Shown: positions 1 through 6,853 of the stretch, piece after piece
Position numbering within the stretch: position 1 is the first letter of the stretch
Layout: every line of letters starts with the position of its first letter
Source: Chloroflexota bacterium
GTDB taxonomy: Bacteria > Chloroflexota > Anaerolineae > Promineifilales > Promineifilaceae
NCBI GenBank assembly: GCA_024275635.1
Contig: JAJRYT010000006.1
Location: forward strand, 1 to 35,448
Length of the DNA stretch: 35,448 nt
Direction: 5' to 3'
The notes under the pieces: model-generated
Seen by the model: the letters and a program-made list of their open reading frames with translations, nothing else
Database searches by the model: none
Told to the model about the DNA's origin: nothing
Program-made: the position numbers and the translations under genes

Positions 1-756
1 CGCGCAGCAAACGATAACGGTGAAAAGGATCACCCTCCAGGTACAAAACGGTGTCAACGATATGCTCCAAGACGCGCGGCCCGGCAATCGCCCCCTCCTT
101 CGTCACGTGTCCCACCAGGACAATGGCGACACCGCTGTTTTAGCCAGCTCCTGGAAACGTCCAGCGCATTCTCGCACCTGGCTCACGCTGCCAGGCGATG
201 AGGTTTTATCCTCCACATAGGTGGTCTGGATACTGTCCACAATCACCATGACCGGTTTAACTTCATTAATATGCGTGAGCATGACGTTTAGGTTCGTTTC
301 GGTCACCAGGAATAACTCTTTGGCCTGCACGCCCAACCGGTCGGCCCGCATTTTTATCTGGCGGGCGCTCTCTTCACCAGAGATGTATAAGGTGGGGCCA
401 TGTAAATTAGCAACCAACGCGGCCACATCCAGCAGCAGGGTAGATTTGCCGATGCCGGGGTCGCCGCCGACCAGCACCAGGGAACCAGGGACGATGCCGC
501 CGCCCAGGACACGGGCAAATTCAGCCAACGGCAAAGCCAGACGCTCGAAGCCATCAGCGGTTACATCGGCCAGACGCAGCGGGTGGCTGGCTGGCTGCCG
601 GAGTGCGCGGGGATTTTTGGCGGTTACGGCCGTTTCTGCCACCATTACTTCTTCCTTCATCGTGCCAAACTCGCCGCATTTAGGACATTTCCCCATATAA
701 GCCGGCGTGATCCGGCCGCATGATTGGCACACATACCGCGTTTGTCTTTTTGCCAT
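1..756 (-). CDS. radA: DNA repair protein RadA, partial at the left edge, apparent frameshift
   Basis: RadA (Sms) is a RecA-like ATPase that acts in recombination-intermediate processing and branch migration. The N-terminus has the RadA zinc finger (Cys10, Cys13, Cys24, Cys27), then a linker, Walker [10 protein letters not shown] at residues 98-106 and Walker [11 protein letters not shown] at 169-178. The open frame stops at 103 after ...FQELAKT. The RadA continuation ([19 protein letters not shown], then [15 protein letters not shown]) is plainly readable in another frame from about 133 down to 1. This is what one missing base near 134-140 would give, and no classical slippery heptamer is visible there. 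The rest of the gene, including the KNRFG motif and Lon-like domain, lies outside the window. The start at 756 is supported by GAGG 7 nt upstream. The linker contains an iterated palindrome (626-633) read as ETAV. Identity is secure; whether the frameshift is biological or a sequencing error cannot be decided here. Confidence 0.93.
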
Positions 757-799
757 TTTTTTACCTCAAAAATAGGATGAATCGGGCATAAGCAATGCT

Positions 800-827
800 T
801 TGAGGCCATTCTAGCATATGCTATACT
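800..827 (+). promoter_or_regulatory. Candidate promoter overlapping a perfect palindrome
   Basis: TTGAGG (800-805) and TATACT (822-827) are separated by 16 nt. The -10 overlaps the perfect 12-bp palindrome TAGCATATGCTA (812-823) between radA and the divergent gene. The ATG at 818 lies upstream of this -10, so transcription from here would favour the in-frame GTG at 836 and an almost leaderless mRNA. This is a motif call by eye only. Confidence 0.35.
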
Positions 828-1111
828 CGTTACCTGTGATTAATTGGCTATCTGTCCTCATTAATAGTTTCTGGATCATCGGTTTATCAATTTTATTAGC
901 GGCCTTCAGTTATCATTATTGGCTTGCCGACCAGGAAAACCATCGTCTTAAAGAACAACTAGAACAACCGGCTTTTCAAAGGTTATTCTGGTTGAGTTTT
1001 GTCTTTGTCGGTGTTGGCCTTGCCGGCACCAGCCAACAGGTGTGGGAAAGCACAGTCTGGATCATATTCACATTGTTTAGCATCGTCAATACGGTCCGAT
1101 CAGGATCATAA
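818..1111 (+). CDS. Small integral membrane protein, function unknown
   Basis: This 97-residue protein is mostly hydrophobic. Predicted membrane spans lie at about residues 10-32, 54-71 and 77-91. A charged stretch (DQENHRLKEQLEQ) at about 37-49 looks like a short helical loop. I recognise no family. It is the first gene of the long plus-strand run, divergent from radA and 25 nt upstream of a Wzz-like gene, so a role beside surface-polysaccharide assembly is a contextual guess only. The start is uncertain. ATG 818 has only a distant GAGG, while GTG 836 sits just downstream of a plausible -10 box and would give a leaderless message. Confidence 0.6.
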   Translation: MLYSLPVINWLSVLINSFWIIGLSILLAAFSYHYWLADQENHRLKEQLEQPAFQRLFWLSFVFVGVGLAGTSQQVWESTVWIIFTLFSIVNTVRSGS

Positions 1112-1136
1112 CACGCACGGAGGCGTTTGCAGCAAC

Positions 1137-1931
1137 ATGGGATTCAAACGGTATGCCACCCACCTGTGGCAATGGGGCTGGTTAATTATATTGGGTACGG
1201 CCGTCGCCGGCAGCGCTGCCTTCCTCGTCAGCCAAAACACTACGCCCATCTACCAATCATCAACACAACTGCTCATTGACGACGCAATTGACAATAACAG
1301 CGCCGGGGATTCCCGCCTCTTACTGCAACAACGCCTGACGCTGACCGCTCTGGAAACAGCGCCGACCCGACCTGTTTTCCAGGAAACCATTGAACGCCTG
1401 ACCTTACCGTTGACCACAGAACAGTTGGCCAGCATGATCTCTGTTTCCACACTAGAAAACATCCCAATCATCCGCATCCGCGTGGAAGATGTCAGCGCCG
1501 AACGCGCGGCCCTCATCGCCAACACAGTAACCCAGGTTTTCATGGAGCAGACCCAGGCCAGAGAACAACTGCGTTATGCCGAACCCATCGCCAACTTGCA
1601 ACAGCGCCTGGCAGAAGTGGAAAGCGACCTGGAGACATTACAAAGTCAAACAAATAACTGGAGCGATCAGGAAGATACGGCCGAACAAGCGGCTCTTTCC
1701 CGGTTAGAAAGGCAGTTGAATAACGCGCAAAGCAGGCAGACAGAAACTTTTAATCAGTTAAATGATTTACTCATTACCCAGGCCAGAGAAAGCAGCCGTG
1801 TGATTCTCATTGAAGCGGCCCAACCAAACCTGTCTCCCATCCTCCCGCATACCCTCATGAACATCGTTTTGGCCGCCATTCTGGGAGGATTGGTTACAGC
1901 CGGCATTGTTTTATTAGTCGAAAATTTGTGA
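1137..1931 (+). CDS. Wzz-like polysaccharide chain-length determinant protein
   Basis: This is a 264-residue protein with the layout of polysaccharide co-polymerases. An N-terminal membrane helix lies at about 13-32, followed by the family-typical YQSSTQLLID stretch. A long periplasm-side region contains a heptad-rich coiled coil at about 150-215. A C-terminal helix at about 240-261 is preceded by a Pro-rich approach (PNLSPILPH). Such proteins set the modal length of exported glycan chains, usually with a Wzy polymerase. A candidate Wzy-like protein lies at 30804-32237. There is no C-terminal tyrosine-kinase domain as in BY-kinase fusions. The start at 1137 is chosen because the hydrophobic helix follows at once and GGAGG lies at 1119-1123, although the spacing of 13 nt is long. 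The frame is open further upstream, but that would overlap the previous gene. The first helix includes an ACGGCCGT copy read as TAV. Confidence 0.78.
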   Translation: MGFKRYATHLWQWGWLIILGTAVAGSAAFLVSQNTTPIYQSSTQLLIDDAIDNNSAGDSRLLLQQRLTLTALETAPTRPVFQETIERLTLPLTTEQLASMISVSTLENIPIIRIRVEDVSAERAALIANTVTQVFMEQTQAREQLRYAEPIANLQQRLAEVESDLETLQSQTNNWSDQEDTAEQAALSRLERQLNNAQSRQTETFNQLNDLLITQARESSRVILIEAAQPNLSPILPHTLMNIVLAAILGGLVTAGIVLLVENL

Positions 1932-2404
1932 ATATCTTTATGGAACAAACAAAACAATCTCGTTCATCGGGCTTACTTATTTTTATGGGTAGTTTATGGT
2001 TGATGTTGGCAGTGGTGCTGCTTTATTATCAGCTGGCGCAGCCCGTATCCATTAAGGTGGAATGGGAAACAGCGACTGAGTTAGACACGGCCGGGTTCCA
2101 TTTGTACCGCAGTCAATCGCCGGATGATGGGTTTGTTCGCATTAACAAGAGTCTTATTCCCAGTGAAGGGGATGCTTCGTCCGGCGCATCGTACACCTAT
2201 ACCGACAAGCAAGTCACATCAGGACAAATTTATTATTATGTATTGGAAGAGGTTGAGTATGACGCCTCAACCAATCGGTATGACGAAGATATGTTTTCAT
2301 ATACGGTTCCTCAAGCAACCTGGTGGGCGGTGTTGTTAACGGCCGTCAGCCTTCTGGCCGGCCTGGCGTTGTTCGTCATGGGCATTCGGGAACGCAAAAA
2401 CTAA
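1928..2404 (+). CDS. Membrane-anchored FnIII-like domain protein
   Basis: This 158-residue protein has a membrane helix near residues 15-36 and a second at about 132-151, with a compact beta domain between them. That domain begins VEWETATELDTAGFHLYRS and ends in a YYYVLEEVEYD strand, a pattern seen in fibronectin-III-like modules of secreted bacterial proteins. The same module opens the protein at 5816-6844 (LDWKTESELGTAGFIIKR), so the two are related. The GTG start overlaps the Wzz-like stop by 4 nt (GTGA), implying translational coupling; an internal ATG at 1940 is the alternative. Its own stop overlaps the next gene by one base (TAATG). The role is unknown; placement suggests a cell-surface structural or scaffold protein. 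Confidence 0.65.
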   Translation: MNIFMEQTKQSRSSGLLIFMGSLWLMLAVVLLYYQLAQPVSIKVEWETATELDTAGFHLYRSQSPDDGFVRINKSLIPSEGDASSGASYTYTDKQVTSGQIYYYVLEEVEYDASTNRYDEDMFSYTVPQATWWAVLLTAVSLLAGLALFVMGIRERKN

Positions 2405-2670
2405 TGAAAATACCACAAATTGTATCCAATTTAATCTGGCGGCAGGTGGACGAAAACACAGTCGTTGTGTCGCCCCAAAGCGGTGAAATGCGCGTCTTGA
2501 ACGGCGTCGGTTCAACCATCTGGCAGCTTCTGGCCGAGAAAAAGAATCCGGATGACATTATTGCTCACCTTGTCGCTCACTATGCAGTCTCCCCAGAACA
2601 GGCCCGCCAGGATTTACAGGCGTTTCTGACCGACCTGGATGAGCGGCATCTGCTGGCGTGGACAGAGTAG
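2404..2670 (+). CDS. PqqD family protein (RiPP recognition element-like fold)
   Basis: This 88-residue protein matches the PqqD pattern: an N-terminal beta hairpin (WRQVDENTVVVSPQSGEMRV), then the signature LNGVGSTIWQLLAE, then an acidic helical half with regular DLxxFLxxLxxRxLL spacing. PqqD proteins bind peptide leaders and present them to modifying enzymes, mostly radical SAM proteins. No radical SAM enzyme or short precursor peptide is visible nearby. Here the gene sits between a membrane FnIII-like protein and a secreted C25 peptidase, with a one-base overlap upstream and 3 nt downstream, so it is surely co-transcribed. In surface-polysaccharide loci, stand-alone PqqD-like proteins are known without an assigned substrate. 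Family assignment is fairly secure; function here is open. Confidence 0.8.
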   Translation: MKIPQIVSNLIWRQVDENTVVVSPQSGEMRVLNGVGSTIWQLLAEKKNPDDIIAHLVAHYAVSPEQARQDLQAFLTDLDERHLLAWTE

Positions 2671-2673
2671 TTT

Positions 2674-5600
2674 ATGCGCAAAAAACGGGTCATTTATTTA
2701 TTTGGGGTGATTTTGACCGCTTTGGGGCTGCTGTCGGGCTTGAAGTTAACAGCGGCCAACACCGTTGCGGTAAACGCCAGAGAAACGGCCGTTTCATCAT
2801 CCCCTTCGCTCCTATCTACCAGCATCCAGCCAATCAAATCCGACGCAACCGGCCTCCGGTTTACACTGCAAACGCCGCGCCTGACCATTACAAAAGAAGG
2901 CGCCGTCCAGGTGGCCGGGCTAACGGCCCAGACACAGGAACCGGGCGCGCCGGCGCTGCCCTACTACGTCACATTCATCGCCCTGCCGCCAGAGGCAGCC
3001 GCCTCGATTCATGTGCAGTTATCGGATATTACCACCAGCCAGGCGGCGGTAGTTTTGCCTGTGCCCCGTCCGGTGAGTGCGGCTGATGATGGGGGAAAAT
3101 GGGGGTTGGAAACGGCCGTATCCCCCCCTTCCTCCTTCCCCAACACCCACCCGCCCGCCCTGGTCAACGCCCCCGACCCGGCCATTTACGGGCAAAACAC
3201 CCTCTACCCCAACGCCATTTACACCCTCTCTGAACCGATGTACATCCGCGACCTGCGGCTGGTTGAACTGCGTCTCTACCCGGTGCGCTACAACCCGGTT
3301 ACCCGTGAACTACAGCAGGCGCAGCAGCTCAACGTCACCCTCCAATTCGAGGGCGCGCAGCTGGCCGCCAGACAGCCCGCCGCCACAACCAATACCAGCT
3401 ACCTGCGCGCCCTGTCCGACGCCATCCTCAACTACGATCAACTGTTAAATTGGCGCAGTCTGCCCCAGGAACTCATCAATACCCCGGCCGCCAACTTTCC
3501 CACCAACGCCGCCGAAACCTACAAAATTGAAGTCAACCAGGATGGCATCTACGAAATCAGCGGCGCTGACCTGATAGCCGCTGGCATGAACATCACCAAC
3601 GTAAACCCAGCCACGCTGGAAATGATGGTTCGCGGTCAGCCCGTCGCTTACCAGTTTGTAGGCGATAACGATGCCATTTTTGAATCTAACGAGGCGGTTC
3701 GCTTTTACGGCTGGGCGTTTGACGGCCCCCGTACCGAAAAGCAGTTCATCAGTAACAATGTATTCTGGCTGTGGGCTGATGGTAATCCGACAAGAATTGT
3801 CACCGCCACCAACCAGACCGGTGGCGCCGTTGTCACCAGCACGCTGACGGCCGTTACCCGCGAACCCGAAAACATCTTCACCAGCGCCTATTCCGACCAA
3901 TGGGATACTTTCCCCAATGAACCGGATAGCTGGTACTGGGATTACATTAAACAGGGAGACGTATCCTCCTCGCCTACCCAAACCTACCAGATCACTTTAC
4001 CCCATCCCATCACGGCCGGAGGAAACGCCACTTATACCATCGAACTGCTCTCTCGCGAAAAATCCGTTGACTTAACCGGCATAACCTACTCAGTACGCGG
4101 CTACGTCAACAACAATTCCAGCTACGGCGAAGCCACATGGACACAAGAGCGTGACATTAACATCACCAACACCGTCCCCCAGACTGACCTGCGCCCGCAG
4201 GCCAACGACGTGCATCTTGTTTTTAATTCCAGTAGCAGTCTGGCTGAAATCTTACTCAATCGCATCACAATCACGTATACGCGCCAACTTATCGCTGATA
4301 ACGACCAGTTGATTTTTACCAATGCAATTGGCGGTTCCCGCGAATTCCGGATAAGCGGTTTTGCTAACAGCAATCCCGCAAAAACATTGGTATGGAATAC
4401 CACCATTTTAACCACCCCAGTACAAATCGAGATGGCGGCCGGCCACATCAATGGCAGCGGTAGTTACACCTATACCGTCGGCAGCGCCGGCAGTAATTTC
4501 ATTGCCACCACAATCACCAATACCCTCGCCGCTGCCAACATCAGCCAATACACACCTGCCAACCTGACCCCACCCGGCGGCGGCGCCGATTGGGTCGCCA
4601 TCAGCCATGCCGACTTTATTACCGCGGCCAACCGGCTGGCCGCCCACCGGGCCGATTTCAGCGGCCTGCAAACATGGGTGGTGGATTATGAAGATGTGAT
4701 CAACCAGTACGGCTACGGCCTGGCTTTACCTTCGGCCATCCGCGATTATCTGGCCTACGCGCAGGGCAGTTGGTCACCAGCGCCTGGCTACGCCACCCTC
4801 TTTGGCAGCGCTACACTTAATCCGCGCAATCTGGATTGCCAGCACGCGACTTGCCCTGGTGGTTTGGGCGTTTGGGACAAAGATCAGCCAACTTATGTGG
4901 TGACAGACCTGGTCTATAAAGATCGCTTCCAGGGACTTATCCCATCGGATCACACGATGGCGCTTCTGAGTGGGAATGATTTGCTGCCCGACATTGCACT
5001 TGGCCGCATTACGGCCGATACCGCAGCACAGGCGGGCGCGGCCGTTTCCAAAATCATTCTCTACGAACAAAACCAAATGACAGGCGACCTCTGGCAGCAA
5101 AACCTCCTCTTTGTAGCCGATAACGCCGACCAGGGCGGCAATTTTTATGTGGAAAATCTGGGTACGGCCGCTTCCCTCCCCAGCCGCTTCACAGCCACCC
5201 AGCGCTATCTGGTCACCGATTCTGTGACTGAAACAACTGAACTGCGTAATGCCATGAATGGCGATATCAATGGCGATGGCGTTTCTATCATCAATTACCG
5301 CGGGCACGGCAGCGTCAATGTTTGGGCCAGCCCCAGCATCTTATCAAGCGATAACACAGATTTTTGGACGAACGCCTCCAAACCAACCGTCATTTTGAGC
5401 GCCGACTGCCTGGATGGAAACTTTGCCTTTCCAGGACTGACCGCCTTGAGCAAAACATTTTTGACGTTACAATCGGGCGCAACACCCGTCGGCACGGCCG
5501 CTCACTGGTCGTCTACTGGGCTGGGCTACACCAGTGAACACAGCGTCCTGCATCGCAGTTTTTACAGCGGCCTGTTCGACCAGAATCTGTTAACCATTGG

Positions 5601-5748
5601 CGATGCTGTCAATTATGCTAAAGAAATCTACTATCAGGGCGGCTACCATGATTCTGAAATGTACAGCTTTTTGCTGCAAGGCGATCCGGCCATGCAAATG
5701 TTTACCATGCGCCGCCAAAATTACTTACCGGCTATACTAAACCAATGA
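2674..5748 (+). CDS. Secreted C25 family (gingipain-like) cysteine peptidase
   Basis: This 1024-residue protein has a signal peptide (about residues 1-28). A long beta-rich N-terminal half includes a YKIEVNQDGIYEIS module at about 285-295, typical of proteins that carry C25 domains. The peptidase domain starts near residue 639. The His-Cys dyad is visible: GHGS with His878 and SADCLDGNF with Cys912, as in gingipains and the type IX secretion sortase PorU. The C-terminus ends NYLPAILNQ. An aromatic-LP-hydrophobic tail is common on secreted Chloroflexota proteins, and there is no C-terminal membrane helix. The start is ATG 2674, three bases after the PqqD-like stop. Four iterated palindromes lie nearby or inside (2785, 3112 and 3847 in this gene). 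It may be a protease, or a sortase-like transpeptidase acting on the neighbouring stalk proteins; the second option is inference. Confidence 0.85.
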   Translation: MRKKRVIYLFGVILTALGLLSGLKLTAANTVAVNARETAVSSSPSLLSTSIQPIKSDATGLRFTLQTPRLTITKEGAVQVAGLTAQTQEPGAPALPYYVTFIALPPEAAASIHVQLSDITTSQAAVVLPVPRPVSAADDGGKWGLETAVSPPSSFPNTHPPALVNAPDPAIYGQNTLYPNAIYTLSEPMYIRDLRLVELRLYPVRYNPVTRELQQAQQLNVTLQFEGAQLAARQPAATTNTSYLRALSDAILNYDQLLNWRSLPQELINTPAANFPTNAAETYKIEVNQDGIYEISGADLIAAGMNITNVNPATLEMMVRGQPVAYQFVGDNDAIFESNEAVRFYGWAFDGPRTEKQFISNNVFWLWADGNPTRIVTATNQTGGAVVTSTLTAVTREPENIFTSAYSDQWDTFPNEPDSWYWDYIKQGDVSSSPTQTYQITLPHPITAGGNATYTIELLSREKSVDLTGITYSVRGYVNNNSSYGEATWTQERDINITNTVPQTDLRPQANDVHLVFNSSSSLAEILLNRITITYTRQLIADNDQLIFTNAIGGSREFRISGFANSNPAKTLVWNTTILTTPVQIEMAAGHINGSGSYTYTVGSAGSNFIATTITNTLAAANISQYTPANLTPPGGGADWVAISHADFITAANRLAAHRADFSGLQTWVVDYEDVINQYGYGLALPSAIRDYLAYAQGSWSPAPGYATLFGSATLNPRNLDCQHATCPGGLGVWDKDQPTYVVTDLVYKDRFQGLIPSDHTMALLSGNDLLPDIALGRITADTAAQAGAAVSKIILYEQNQMTGDLWQQNLLFVADNADQGGNFYVENLGTAASLPSRFTATQRYLVTDSVTETTELRNAMNGDINGDGVSIINYRGHGSVNVWASPSILSSDNTDFWTNASKPTVILSADCLDGNFAFPGLTALSKTFLTLQSGATPVGTAAHWSSTGLGYTSEHSVLHRSFYSGLFDQNLLTIGDAVNYAKEIYYQGGYHDSEMYSFLLQGDPAMQMFTMRRQNYLPAILNQ

Positions 5749-5756
5749 TTTCAGGT

Positions 5757-5812
5757 AGAGACTGAAGACTGAAGATCAAAGATTAAAGATTGAAGACTGG
5801 GGACTAGAGACT
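5757..5812 (+). repeat. Heptamer array A, intergenic, abutting a start codon
   Basis: Eight consecutive 7-bp units of the form RRAGAYY fill 56 bp: AGAGACT, GAAGACT, GAAGATC, AAAGATT twice, GAAGACT, GGGGACT, AGAGACT. They end three bases before the ATG at 5816, in the place where a ribosome-binding site would be expected. The only Shine-Dalgarno-like purines are supplied by the array itself. Confidence 0.85.
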
Positions 5813-5815
5813 AAT

Positions 5816-6844
5816 ATGTACAAGCGATTGATTCGATTTCTATTTTTTTTGGGCATTGCTTTGCTCGTTCTGGGCGGGAGCCGCCAGGTTCGAGCCGAAG
5901 CGCCAACCAACGTCGGGCTGCTTTATTTTACGGCCACGCCGCAGACAGACGGCATCCGGCTGGATTGGAAGACCGAATCGGAATTAGGCACGGCCGGATT
6001 TATTATCAAGCGTGCCGTAGGAAGCAGTACAACGTTTGTGACACTGGATAATATTGGGTTTGTTGCCAGCCAGGGCGGCGTCGCCACCGGCGCAACATAC
6101 AGCCGGGTAGACGAGACGGCCGTTTACGGCCAATCCTACAGTTATAAACTGGTGGAAATCGAAACCGATTCCAGCGAAACAGACCTGGAAACAGTGGTCG
6201 TCACCTTTATCATTGAGCCAACAGCCACCCCGGTCGTGATCGGCGGAGGCAATCCCACTACCACCGCCCCCACCAATACGCCAGTGCCGACTTCAACGTC
6301 CCGTCCCTCAGCCACGCCGACGGGGACGGCCGTTCCCCCCACCCTCCCTTCATCTGCACCCACACAGGGCACGCACACAAACACGCCGCTGCCATCCGGA
6401 GTCACCCCCAGCCCGACTGCCCCTGAAGCCGCCCCCACCACCGCCACAGCAACGCCACAAGACCAGCCTGATACATCCCCGCCTCTCCCCACACCCGACG
6501 GGATCGTCGCTTTCGCGCAGGAGACAAATCCCACCCCCTACCCCGGCCCAGTCACGCCGGCAGCCGAGTCCAATAACGAACCCTATCCGGCAGCCCAGCC
6601 GCTGGAAAACTCAGTCGAACCGACACCCCATCCAACGACCATAGACGCCGATGTGCTGCCCACCGTAGCCGTTATTGGCAGCCAGGTCGAAGATACCCAG
6701 CCAGAAAATTCGGCGCAGCCGGCTACGCCGGAAGGCGCTGTTCGCGGGCGGGTTTTTCTATGGATGGGATTCCTCATCGCCCTGTTCATATTCATCACCG
6801 GCGTTGTTGGCGCCATCGTTCTTTACCGACGGCGCCGGGAGTAA
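5816..6844 (+). CDS. Cell-surface stalk protein: signal peptide, FnIII-like module, Thr/Pro-rich region, C-terminal anchor
   Basis: This 342-residue protein has a signal peptide (about 1-27) and an FnIII-like module at about 32-133 related to that of 1928-2404. A mucin-like stretch of about 170 residues follows, dominated by Thr, Pro, Ser and Ala (about 135-300). A C-terminal membrane helix (VFLWMGFLIALFIFITGVVGAIVL) ends in the basic tail YRRRRE. The layout is that of a protein held in the membrane by its C-terminus with a flexible, potentially O-glycosylated stalk. The GT-C glycosyltransferases in this window are possible modifiers of it, but that is inference. It lies between two C25 peptidases, 67 nt after the first and 9 nt before the second. 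Two ACGGCCGT copies are read as TAV (6116, 6326). Confidence 0.72.
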   Translation: MYKRLIRFLFFLGIALLVLGGSRQVRAEAPTNVGLLYFTATPQTDGIRLDWKTESELGTAGFIIKRAVGSSTTFVTLDNIGFVASQGGVATGATYSRVDETAVYGQSYSYKLVEIETDSSETDLETVVVTFIIEPTATPVVIGGGNPTTTAPTNTPVPTSTSRPSATPTGTAVPPTLPSSAPTQGTHTNTPLPSGVTPSPTAPEAAPTTATATPQDQPDTSPPLPTPDGIVAFAQETNPTPYPGPVTPAAESNNEPYPAAQPLENSVEPTPHPTTIDADVLPTVAVIGSQVEDTQPENSAQPATPEGAVRGRVFLWMGFLIALFIFITGVVGAIVLYRRRRE

Positions 6845-6853
6845 CAACAAAAG

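Noticed and set aside
130..145. Programmed -1 frameshift in radA
   Set aside because: The zero-frame codons AAA ACA preceded by T do not form a classical slippery heptamer, and RadA is not known to use frameshifting.
999..1136. Upstream extension of the Wzz-like frame
   Set aside because: It would overlap the preceding gene by over 100 nt, adds a non-hydrophobic low-quality stretch before the signal helix, and ATG 1137 has GGAGG upstream.
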